IMG/VR virus record: IMGVR_UViG_3300025138_000157
Span: 1 to 34,540 of that record
Direction: 5' to 3' (one strand)
Length of the DNA stretch: 34,540 nt
Source of the DNA: a virus
Below the pieces are notes generated by a model, which saw only the letters and a list, made by a program, of their open reading frames with translations, had not been told where the DNA came from and made no database searches. Below, piece by piece: positions 1-6,994 of the stretch (positions are counted from its first letter, which is position 1; each line of letters begins with the position of its first letter). A program made the position numbers and the translations under genes.

Positions 1-22
1 AAAAGACGCCGAAGCGTCTTTT
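1..22 (-). terminator. Intrinsic terminator of the structured RNA
   Basis: A perfect 9-bp inverted repeat (1-9 with 14-22) encloses a 4-nt loop. On the minus strand the hairpin is GACGC-TTCG-GCGTC, so the loop is the very stable C(UUCG)G tetraloop. The stem runs into a U tract, which suggests minus-strand use. The plus strand also has a T run after the stem, so it may work in both directions. The sequence beyond position 1 is not visible. Confidence 0.8.
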
Positions 23-243
23 TAATATAAGCAAAATAGGTAGGACTTGGGTACACCTACAAGCACGGACCGAAATACCATTTCTAAACCGTACAACCTA
101 TCCCCGCGGGTTAGTGCGATGTGACTCAGCGTATTTCTACTACCAAGCCTGGGTACCACCCCTGGACAGTCCAGTTCGACTCTTTTGGTAGGAGCCTCTT
201 CCTGGCACTATAAACAAAAAGTAATTAGTTTTTTGTTGCTTAT
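1..243 (-). ncRNA. Candidate stand-alone structured RNA, about 240 nt
   Basis: This stretch has no ORF but has its own minus-strand promoter (250-278) and an intrinsic terminator (1-22), so it looks like an independent small RNA gene. Nested helices can be drawn on the minus strand. 113-117 pairs with 205-209, 123-127 with 192-196 (one G-U), and 140-146 with 185-191 (7 bp). The last two stack directly on one side. Inside lie small hairpins 162-165/171-174 and 151-153/159-161. A separate arm pairs 63-68 with 89-94 and, inside it, 72-76 with 80-84, and another pairs 40-44 with 56-60. I compared it with tRNA, tmRNA, RNase P, 6S, hammerhead and group I intron features and found no match. Its function is unknown. 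It could also be a long leader that ends at an attenuator for a gene left of the window. Confidence 0.6.
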
Positions 244-249
244 ATACTT

Positions 250-278
250 AATATAACATTCTTTATTCACAAAGTCAA
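250..278 (-). promoter_or_regulatory. Sigma70-type promoter for the structured RNA
   Basis: On the minus strand TTGACT (273-278) is followed by a 17-nt spacer and TATATT (250-255), with TG one base upstream of the -10 box. Transcription would start near 243. The promoter lies just beyond the gp23 terminator (313-340), so the RNA would be uncoupled from the head operon. The same -35 box and spacer precede gp47 and gp55. Confidence 0.7.
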
Positions 279-312
279 CCTCTTTTTTGCCAAAATAGGA
301 AAAAAAGTCAAA

Positions 313-340
313 AAAATAGGCCCTCGAAAGGACCTATTTT
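313..340 (-). terminator. Terminator after gp23
   Basis: An 11-bp stem (313-323 with 330-340) has a 6-nt loop and is followed on the minus strand by U-rich sequence (301-312). One position pairs only as G-U in the minus-strand RNA and would be a C/A mismatch in the plus-strand RNA, so the hairpin belongs to minus-strand transcription. It closes the head operon. Confidence 0.85.
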
Positions 341-362
341 AATTTTATTTCTACTAAGAGAC

Positions 363-1520
363 TTAGCTGAAGCTTACGTTGGCAATAGAAACTTTGCCTA
401 AGTAGTCAGCCGCGTTACCTAGTGAAGAAGCAACGTTTGATAACTCAACATAACCGTAGCGTGTCATAAATGATACTACTGGCTCAAATGTTGATGGATC
501 AAGTACAACGCCACTTGACATTAATGGAATATAAGGAGCGTAGAACGCTGGTGCGTCTGATTCGCTTGATCCTTTGTATCCAACTAATACGTCAGTAGAG
601 TCGCCTGCATATGCGTCAACGTATACTTTCATTGCACCGTTCAAAGTACCAACCATTTTAGTGTTTGTTGGAGCTTCAAAAGTACCTTCAGTTGTACGTG
701 CAAATGCACTTGTTGTTGCAGACTGTAGGATAGTTAATGCAAATGGGCTAACCACTGCATAGTTACCTGCGCCACGACGTGTTCTTGCCGCGATATCGTT
801 AGCAACTTTGTTGATCATAACAGCTAATGCCGCATGCTCGTCGCCTACGAATGTTGCAGTTCCTGAAACGCCGTTTTGATCATATGCTTGGCTAGCTGTA
901 CCAGCTAGTGAACGCAATGATGCAAGGATCTCTTGATCGATCTCAGCAGTAATTTCTTGGGCTAATGCCGCCATTACTTCTGCTTCAATATCAATACCTT
1001 GTTGTGCTTGAGCGTCTTGAGCCGCTTCAAAAGTCCATCTAGCTGATAGCTTTCTGGTTTTTGCTTCGACTGTCTGCTTTAAGATTTGGATTGACAATCT
1101 CTTGCCTGCTGTACCTTCTAAAGTAGCGGTTGCATCTGCTTTATCAGTTGAACCTCCACCTGAATATCCAACACCAATCTTAAATGGTGATAGAGCTTCT
1201 TCGCCTGCAGTCACATCATCTAATGTGTCTGAGTATCTAACTCTTAATGTGTGGATTTGACCCACTGGACCTGTCATTGGCTGTACACCGACTAATTCGT
1301 TGGCGATAACAGTTGGCATAACACGTCTGATTACTGGTAGGATAACTCTGTTAAGAGTTGCAACATTTCCTGCTGAAGATGCACCTGCTGTAGCTGATTC
1401 TGCCAAATACCTTTTGGTATTTTCCAGAGTCACGCCCATCACGGCTTTCTTATTGCCTTCTAGGCCTTCAAGAAGTGCAGTCTTTGTATCCTGCCAGCGA
1501 CTTTCTAATAGTTCTGACAT
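363..1520 (-). CDS. 23: Major capsid protein gp23
   Basis: This 385-aa protein forms the hexameric capsomers of the head. It is recognised by its overall sequence as a T4-like gp23 and by its place as the last gene of a 20-21-22-23 cluster. It is shorter than T4 gp23 (521 aa), as is common in marine relatives. The N-terminal part is predicted to be a propeptide removed by gp21. Residues 39-42 read L-A-E-S and fit the protease rule [L/I]-x-E before a small residue. A second, weaker site, L-L-E-G, lies at 16-19. The start has a good AAGGAG ribosome binding site. It lies 10 nt after gp22 and is followed by a strong terminator. The cleavage site is inferred; the identity is strong. Confidence 0.95.
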   Translation of the reverse strand: MSELLESRWQDTKTALLEGLEGNKKAVMGVTLENTKRYLAESATAGASSAGNVATLNRVILPVIRRVMPTVIANELVGVQPMTGPVGQIHTLRVRYSDTLDDVTAGEEALSPFKIGVGYSGGGSTDKADATATLEGTAGKRLSIQILKQTVEAKTRKLSARWTFEAAQDAQAQQGIDIEAEVMAALAQEITAEIDQEILASLRSLAGTASQAYDQNGVSGTATFVGDEHAALAVMINKVANDIAARTRRGAGNYAVVSPFALTILQSATTSAFARTTEGTFEAPTNTKMVGTLNGAMKVYVDAYAGDSTDVLVGYKGSSESDAPAFYAPYIPLMSSGVVLDPSTFEPVVSFMTRYGYVELSNVASSLGNAADYLGKVSIANVSFS

Positions 1521-1530
1521 TTTTTTCTCC

Positions 1531-2631
1531 TTATTTCAATCCTGCAAGTCTTCGAATATCAACTACGTTATCCGTAGCTGACGGGCTTGCATCTATGTCA
1601 TTAGTTTGTTTATTGCCTGTAATTTGTGTGCCTTCAGTAAGTGTTGCCTTGGTTTCCTTAGCTGGAGTGTTCCCTGCGATAACGCTTGGCATGTACTTTT
1701 CAAAAGACTTATTAAGTTTTTCGGTTTGTACAGATTCCAGTAAGTCAGCCATGATTTCCTTTTGCTCACCGTTTAATGGTGAAAGGAGTTCATTCATAAC
1801 TTCTTTTCTTTTAGCTGTGTCTTTTGCAATTCTAATTTCAGCGTCTTTGCTTTCTACTAGTGTTGCTTTGTCTTCAGCTACTTTTTTAGCTTCAGCTAAT
1901 TGTTTATCTTTCAACGTAACTACTTTTAATAGTTTTGCTGTTTCGGACTTCTCATTAAGATAGCTGTTAGTATATTCTGATGCAAAAGATTCAAAAATCT
2001 TACGTCCAAAATCATTCTTACGTGCTGTATCAATGTCTTCCTTCAATTGAGTCATTTCTTTATTAAGACCTTTCTCAACTGTTTCAGCAACAATTTTTGT
2101 TGCGTCTGTGATAAACTTGGATTTAACTTTAGCTAGATGTGTTTTGGCTTCGCGTACTAAGCGTACTTTTGTCTCAGCCAAGTCTTTTTTATCTTCATAA
2201 AACTCTGCGATTTCTTTAGATAGTGAATCAACAACAAAATTCTCAAGTTTGGAAAACTTTCCTGCCATAGCTTTTTGATCTTCATGTAATTCGCCGATCT
2301 CTTTGCCTAACTGCCCAACAACAAATTGTTTCATTAGTTCTGCGTTTTCACGCATCGCTACTGCATACTTTGCTCTTGCTTCGGCTAGTTTTTGACGATC
2401 ATCTGCGAACTCATTAAGTTCTTCTGCAAGTTTTTCTTCTAACATAGTATCAATAGCTTCCACCATTGTTGCTTTGTCATGCTCGTACTTTTGAGCGAAT
2501 TCCTCGCGAAGCTCAGCTGTGGCGCTCAAACGATTCTCTTGAATCCTTTGTTCCCATGCTTGTTCGATTTCTGCTCTGATATCTTCGGAAATTGCATTAT
2601 TTTCAAAGAGTGCTTTCAGTGCATCTAACAT
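1531..2631 (-). CDS. 22: Prohead core scaffold protein gp22
   Basis: This 366-aa protein is the main scaffold of the prohead core. It assembles inside the shell and is later degraded by gp21. It is almost entirely charged and helical, with long Lys/Glu/Ala-rich coiled-coil stretches from about residue 30 to 320 and few aromatics, as expected for gp22. It is larger than T4 gp22 (269 aa). Several [L/I]-x-E sites suit degradation by gp21. It sits directly between gp21 and gp23, with gaps of 10-13 nt, and has an AGGAG-type ribosome binding site. Identity rests on composition, recognised sequence pattern and synteny. Confidence 0.9.
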   Translation of the reverse strand: MLDALKALFENNAISEDIRAEIEQAWEQRIQENRLSATAELREEFAQKYEHDKATMVEAIDTMLEEKLAEELNEFADDRQKLAEARAKYAVAMRENAELMKQFVVGQLGKEIGELHEDQKAMAGKFSKLENFVVDSLSKEIAEFYEDKKDLAETKVRLVREAKTHLAKVKSKFITDATKIVAETVEKGLNKEMTQLKEDIDTARKNDFGRKIFESFASEYTNSYLNEKSETAKLLKVVTLKDKQLAEAKKVAEDKATLVESKDAEIRIAKDTAKRKEVMNELLSPLNGEQKEIMADLLESVQTEKLNKSFEKYMPSVIAGNTPAKETKATLTEGTQITGNKQTNDIDASPSATDNVVDIRRLAGLK

Positions 2632-2644
2632 TATTTTCTCCTTG

Positions 2645-3277
2645 TTAGCGGAGACCGTTGATAATGTTCACCAACGATTCCTTTAAGTATTTCTGTGCCT
2701 TTTCGTCGCCATTAAGTTCGCGAGCCATATTCATTGCCTGATAGCCACCACGGCTATTTAATAAGTGTTCGTAAATGGGAGTCGGATACGCTCCCGGAGC
2801 ACTTGGTTGAGCAACTGCGTCAACAGTAATAATTTCAAACTCGCTGACTTGGCCGCTACCATCTTCTTTAACATTTCCAGATCCCCTAGATGAGACACCA
2901 ATTTTGACGCCGTTATTAATCATTGTCTGAACTAGTTGTCCCATCGGGGTTGGAATTACTTTAAGTTTTCCGTAACCGTTTGGACCATCCATCCACATTT
3001 CTGTGATCATATGGCTTACACGATCTAAATTAATATTAAGTCCTTCAGGATGATCAACTTCACCTAATACACTATATCCACCTTTAATCTGATCGTTGAG
3101 CGTGTTGACAGCTCTACCAATTTCAGTTACAGGATATACACGCTGGTTAGCGTTTCTAACACCACCTTGTATGCAGATACCTTTAAGATAAAGGTCTTTT
3201 TCACCTTTGTCGTTTTCAGTAGTCTCGACGACCATCTTTGCTTGGTCGAATGATAGTGTTTCAGTTAAGTTTAACAT
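2645..3277 (-). CDS. 21: Prohead core protease gp21
   Basis: This 210-aa serine protease matures the T4-type head by cleaving gp23 and the core proteins. The herpes-assemblin-like fold is indicated by the His motif L-G-E-V-D-H-P-E-G (His76) and the Ser motif G-V-S-S-R-G-S-G (Ser129/130). An Asp in T-V-D-A-V-A-Q-P-S-A (Asp153) follows. Length matches T4 gp21 (212 aa). It lies between the acidic core protein and gp22, which it would digest. The catalytic residues are assigned by pattern; the family call is firm. Confidence 0.93.
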   Translation of the reverse strand: MLNLTETLSFDQAKMVVETTENDKGEKDLYLKGICIQGGVRNANQRVYPVTEIGRAVNTLNDQIKGGYSVLGEVDHPEGLNINLDRVSHMITEMWMDGPNGYGKLKVIPTPMGQLVQTMINNGVKIGVSSRGSGNVKEDGSGQVSEFEIITVDAVAQPSAPGAYPTPIYEHLLNSRGGYQAMNMARELNGDEKAQKYLKESLVNIINGLR

Positions 3278-3297
3278 CTAGTTTTCCTTAATCTCAA

Positions 3298-4275
3298 TTA
3301 AGAACCAATAGTACTTTTACTATTTGTTCCAGTTTCGCCTGCGCCTTTTTTCTCTGCGCCATGGCCTTTAGCGTTTGCACTCATTGACTTAGAAGCTTTT
3401 CCACCTGGTACATTTACATTACCCATGTTATCTTCTTTAGCCGACATTGCTGAACCTTTTTCACTACCTGTACCGCCTTTTGCGATATTAGCAGTGGATC
3501 CACCCATGTCATTTTTACCAGCAACTGGTGATTTAGTACCGTCTGTTCCAGTATCGCCCATTTTAGGTGTTACTTTCTCTACGTACTCTCTCATTTGCTC
3601 TCCAGCAGTTTTAGTGCCTTCGAAAGCTGGTGCTTCGTCTTCTACGCTAAGTTCGGATCCGACATCAAATGCCTCGTCCTTGTCTTCATCACCTTCTGGA
3701 TCCATATCTGGCATATCAGCGGCGTCTTCGTCGCCTTCTTCACCATCTTTTTCACCTGACATCATTTTTTCAAATTCCATCTTAAGGTCATCAAGAGCAT
3801 CTTCTAGATCAACTACACGGTCTTCGATTTCTTCTTCATCGCCGTCCATATCGCCGTCTTCACCTTCTTCGCCGTCTGCTTCGATGTCTTTCATCATTGC
3901 ATCTCCAGCGTCACCGCCCATTGGGTCAGCTTCTGGTGTAAATTCTCCGAAGTTTTCATCAACTTCTTCGTCTGTTGTTTCGTCTAAATCTTCATCTGAC
4001 TCATCAACTTCTTCGTCTGTTGCTTCGTTAGTCTCTTCGTCGTCTGAAGACTCATCTACTTCTTCATCTGAAGCTTCATTAGTTTCCTCATCGTCTGATG
4101 ATTCATCTACTTCTTCGTCTTTAACTTCGTCAAGATCTTCTAAATCTGTTTCTAGCATCTTTTCATAGATACCACGTGACTTTTCAATAACAAATTCGTG
4201 GAACAGTTCATCTGCGCCAGTGCGATCGTTATTGACAAGTTTTTCGAGCATTTGCTCTAATTTATTGTCTGCCAT
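3298..4275 (-). CDS. 67: Acidic prohead core protein, gp67-like
   Basis: This 325-aa, extremely acidic protein lies just before gp21, where T4 has the core genes 67 and 68. Residues 6-42 (L-E-Q-M-L-E-K-L then E-L-F-H-E-F-V-I-E-K) follow the pattern of the short N-terminal helix of T4 gp67. T4 gp67 is only about 80 aa, so this version has a long extension. Residues 53-108 are tandem acidic repeats. About 110-220 are Asp/Glu-rich with one predicted helix (156-172). About 240-325 turn Gly/Ser/Lys-rich and basic. A late-promoter-like TGTAAATA lies upstream near 4321-4328. A core-scaffold role is inferred from position and N-terminus. The long low-complexity tail could instead make it a lineage-specific scaffold. 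Confidence 0.65.
   Translation of the reverse strand: MADNKLEQMLEKLVNNDRTGADELFHEFVIEKSRGIYEKMLETDLEDLDEVKDEEVDESSDDEETNEASDEEVDESSDDEETNEATDEEVDESDEDLDETTDEEVDENFGEFTPEADPMGGDAGDAMMKDIEADGEEGEDGDMDGDEEEIEDRVVDLEDALDDLKMEFEKMMSGEKDGEEGDEDAADMPDMDPEGDEDKDEAFDVGSELSVEDEAPAFEGTKTAGEQMREYVEKVTPKMGDTGTDGTKSPVAGKNDMGGSTANIAKGGTGSEKGSAMSAKEDNMGNVNVPGGKASKSMSANAKGHGAEKKGAGETGTNSKSTIGS
3952..4119 (-). repeat. Tandem acidic repeat inside the gp67-like gene
   Basis: Residues 53-69 and 70-86 are near-identical 17-aa units (DEEVDESSDDEETNEA plus S or T). They are followed by a 15-aa variant (87-101) and a partial unit (102-108). At DNA level this is an imperfect 51-nt tandem repeat. It is a likely site of slippage and length variation between related phages. 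Confidence 0.85.
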
Positions 4276-4387
4276 TGTTTTCTCCTATATGTTTAATTAG
4301 TATGTAAGGCTGTCTAGTATTATTTACACTATGTTTAATAAATGTACGGAAAACGGCGTCAAAACGAGTCGTTTAGTCGCAAACCGT
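4276..4387 (-). promoter_or_regulatory. Gap with a possible late promoter and weak terminator
   Basis: This 112-nt gap separates the gene ending at 4388 from the acidic core gene. On the minus strand TGTAAATA (about 4321-4328) differs by one base from the T4 late promoter TATAAATA and lies about 45 nt before the ATG. Between 4337 and 4384 an AAACGG/CCGTTT pairing could form a weak stem followed by a short T run. Both are tentative. Confidence 0.3.
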
Positions 4388-4987
4388 TTAAAAATCATAG
4401 TATCTTTTAAACTCACTCACTTTTATGTGAGATAAATTCGTACATTTTTTTAATTGTTTAGGTATAAAATCATCATCATCTGCTACAATTCTAATGTATC
4501 TTTTACCTTGATGTGCATCACACGTTGATGCTGTTTGCCTTTCCCAGTTGCCAAAGTATGTTGCGGCCTCGCCTTGTCTCTTATAATTGTGTGTTCCTGC
4601 GTATAAGTTATTTACCTTACTTCGGTTGCCTTGAGTGTCCATTGAGCCGTGAAAATCCATGCCTAGCATATAAATTGTATCGTGTGCGTGTGTACTTGCT
4701 AACCATAGTGCTGTAGGACCACTACTCCAACCCTTACTAGGTTGGAAATAATGAAAGCCTTGAAAGGTATGAAACTGTTTATTTGGATTTGTCCAAACTT
4801 CGTGTTCCATTTGCCATTTGCTTTGATTAATTTCAAGTATCATTTTTACGTCAACAGCAACTAGATAATGCGGTTCAAAATGTCTAAACATTGCATTACA
4901 TGCATATACTTTTCCGTAATTTTTAAGTGGATATAAATCTATGTCTTTTCGGCTCTCGCCATTACCTATTACAAAGGCTACAGTCAT
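4388..4987 (-). CDS. Rossmann-like protein related to DUF115/glycosyltransferase-type enzymes
   Basis: This 199-aa protein opens with F-V-I-G-N-G-E-S-R (5-13), then A-C-N-A (29-32), V-A-V-D (43-46), S-S-G-P-T-A-L-W-L-A (88-97) and I-Y-M-L-G-M-D-F (105-112). This order is typical of the DUF115/MAF-like Rossmann proteins, some of which act on sugars or sialic-acid-type substrates. The exact substrate is unknown. It sits within the head operon between two core-region genes and is not part of the T4 set, so it is an accessory insertion. The start has only a weak ribosome binding site (AGGA). A sugar-related role is inferred from fold pattern alone. Confidence 0.5.
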   Translation of the reverse strand: MTVAFVIGNGESRKDIDLYPLKNYGKVYACNAMFRHFEPHYLVAVDVKMILEINQSKWQMEHEVWTNPNKQFHTFQGFHYFQPSKGWSSGPTALWLASTHAHDTIYMLGMDFHGSMDTQGNRSKVNNLYAGTHNYKRQGEAATYFGNWERQTASTCDAHQGKRYIRIVADDDDFIPKQLKKCTNLSHIKVSEFKRYYDF

Positions 4988-4998
4988 TGTACATCGTC

Positions 4999-5238
4999 CT
5001 ATACTTCAGGTTGAGCTTGAATACCGTACATTTGACGTACAAATTCTAATTCTTTTTGCTTTTCTTCTTGATGTAACTCTGATGATCTACGAGCTTTGTT
5101 TATTTGGCGTAATGTTAAACGTGTCTTACGTGTGTCATCACGGTTTACAATACTACGATCATCGGTAGCATCATAACGCTTGTCCTCAATAGGATCAATT
5201 GTTTCTTTATCAAAATAAAATAATTCTCTTAGTATCAT
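4999..5238 (-). CDS. Conserved small protein of the gp20-gp21 interval
   Basis: This 79-aa, highly charged protein has no membrane segment. It begins MILRELFYFDKET, has a Lys/Arg-rich middle (R-K-T-R-L-T-L-R-Q-I-N) and a helical acidic end. I recognise the pattern from marine T4-like phages, where it lies downstream of gp20. In T4 the short core genes 67 and 68 lie in this interval, so a head-assembly role is plausible but not shown. It lies 8 nt after gp20 and shares the operon. A CATAAATA motif just upstream is too close to the ATG to serve it as a promoter. Confidence 0.65.
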   Translation of the reverse strand: MILRELFYFDKETIDPIEDKRYDATDDRSIVNRDDTRKTRLTLRQINKARRSSELHQEEKQKELEFVRQMYGIQAQPEV

Positions 5239-5246
5239 GTTAGTAT

Positions 5247-6983
5247 TTATGCCGGAGGCGTTTCTGCGCCAGCATCTCCCCCTGCGTCTGGTGTTGTTAC
5301 TGAATCAACTCCTTCACCTTCACCGGTAACCATGCCTTCAGTATCATCTACTGGTTCTTCACCTGCTAGGTCGCCTTCAATACCAGCACCACTAATACCT
5401 GCTCCACGCATTTCTGCACTTGCATCTGTTGGTGCTGTTGATAAGTTCTCATCATTTTCTTCTTTCCAGTAGCGTTCGTTATCTGCAATCTCTGAATCGC
5501 TCATTCCTAAGAAACGTTTCATTGCATATCTGTTACTAATAAATGGAATTGTTTGAATTTGTGCAAACGTACCAATACGTTGATTATCTAATTCACTTTG
5601 TCTGTAACTTGCAAAGTTTTGTGGTGGTTGAAATAATAAGTCAAACATTGCAATATCAACATTAATACCTTTTTCTAATAGGTAACGTTTAAATTCTTGA
5701 TTGAATACTTCGGCTATAAGGTTCTGTAAACGCTCACAATACTTGTTAAAGCGTAGTTCTTGTATGTATGCAGTACCTACTCTACCGTCGTTAAATGAGC
5801 TTTGACCTTCATCTTGTGCCGCGGCTGGTAAGTATGAACTTGGAATACGTAAACCTCTTACTAGTTTGTTTGTAAAGTATTTTAAGTCATCAATCTCACC
5901 TAAGTTAGTACCACCAGGTAATGTTTCAACTTTAGATCCACGTCCTTCTGCTGTTTGTGGAAAGAAATAATCTTCGTTAGTTGATAATGGATTGTAAGCA
6001 CTATCAATAACACTTGTGCCACCGCCTGTTTTACTTGGAATACGTCTTTGATGTATTTCTGTTTTTACTCGCTCAACAAATTGCATAGCTAAATGACTTG
6101 GCATGTTACCAACGTCAACATAAAATACTCTACGCTCTGGAGCTCTTTGTGTTCTGTAAATAATAATAGCATCTTCGAGTAATTCTTTTTGTTTGTATAC
6201 TTTAAATATACCTTCTAATAATGAATTACCAAAAGGTGCATTGTTGTCTAAACCTTCGCTTAGACTCATATGTACCATATGCTTTGCATCAATAGCATGT
6301 TCTTTAGTTTTATCGTGACCAAAGCGTCCTGCACTTGACCCAGATGTTTGTGTATTTCCAACCATACCACGAACACCGCCAGTTAAGTATCCATCGCCAC
6401 CGCCTGTTACGTTACCGTTTGTAGTATAAGGAGTAGTTGCTACATTGTCTACAAAATTTAAATTAATATCTTTGACAATATATTGCTCAGGCTTTTTACC
6501 TTCAGATTCATTAACAATAATACTTGAAACTTTTGCAGGATCAACATGATGCCATTTAGTAGTTTCGGGATCTCTAATAAAAAATGCATCTCCAAACTTA
6601 AAAACATTACGCACAATTTTAAACATGCGTGTGCCAAAGTTATTAAGTTTAGTCCATTGTTGTAAGTATTGCTCTAAAACTTTAATTTCTGAATTAGTAG
6701 CCATCTTTTTAAAATCAATACTAAAACTTGTTTTATTAATAGGATTTTGCTGTGAACAAAATTCAGCTAAAATATCTAATGCGGCGTTTACTTCACTATC
6801 TTGATCCATAGTATTGTATTGTCCGTAACGCTCAACTCTATTAGGAGCACCTGTGTATACATCAGGCAAAAAGCTAGAATAATTTGATCTTGCTGGTCCT
6901 GGCTGTGTGCCTTGACCTATGCTTAAAGGACTATTTGTTCCTGCTTGTCCTTCTACTGGTGTAAAATATCTTTTCCAACTCAT
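5247..6983 (-). CDS. 20: Portal vertex protein gp20
   Basis: This 578-aa protein forms the dodecameric DNA portal on which the prohead starts and to which the tail neck attaches. It is close in length to T4 gp20 (524 aa). The gp20 family is recognised by the region Y-G-Q-Y-N-T-M-D-Q-D-S-E-V-N-A-A-L-D near residue 52 and by the central region with R-A-P-E-R-R-V-F-Y-V-D-V-G. The last 60 residues are Gly/Glu/Asp-rich and probably disordered. The start has an AGGA ribosome binding site. It lies 11 nt after the tape-measure candidate, which probably shares its transcript. Confidence 0.95.
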   Translation of the reverse strand: MSWKRYFTPVEGQAGTNSPLSIGQGTQPGPARSNYSSFLPDVYTGAPNRVERYGQYNTMDQDSEVNAALDILAEFCSQQNPINKTSFSIDFKKMATNSEIKVLEQYLQQWTKLNNFGTRMFKIVRNVFKFGDAFFIRDPETTKWHHVDPAKVSSIIVNESEGKKPEQYIVKDINLNFVDNVATTPYTTNGNVTGGGDGYLTGGVRGMVGNTQTSGSSAGRFGHDKTKEHAIDAKHMVHMSLSEGLDNNAPFGNSLLEGIFKVYKQKELLEDAIIIYRTQRAPERRVFYVDVGNMPSHLAMQFVERVKTEIHQRRIPSKTGGGTSVIDSAYNPLSTNEDYFFPQTAEGRGSKVETLPGGTNLGEIDDLKYFTNKLVRGLRIPSSYLPAAAQDEGQSSFNDGRVGTAYIQELRFNKYCERLQNLIAEVFNQEFKRYLLEKGINVDIAMFDLLFQPPQNFASYRQSELDNQRIGTFAQIQTIPFISNRYAMKRFLGMSDSEIADNERYWKEENDENLSTAPTDASAEMRGAGISGAGIEGDLAGEEPVDDTEGMVTGEGEGVDSVTTPDAGGDAGAETPPA

Positions 6984-6994
6984 ACTATTTTTTC

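Noticed and set aside
1-243. tmRNA, RNase P RNA or tRNA at the left edge
   Set aside because: A GTTCGACTC-like string on the plus strand suggested a T-arm, but the stems do not fit and the promoter and terminator point to the minus strand.
3425-4168. 247-aa Ser-rich plus-strand ORF
   Set aside because: It is the antisense of the acidic repeat gene; Glu/Asp codons read backwards give Ser runs. It has no ribosome binding site or family pattern.
5242-5249. CATAAATA late-promoter-like motif before the 79-aa gene
   Set aside because: It lies about 5 nt from the ATG, leaving no room for a leader with a ribosome binding site, and overlaps the gp20 stop.
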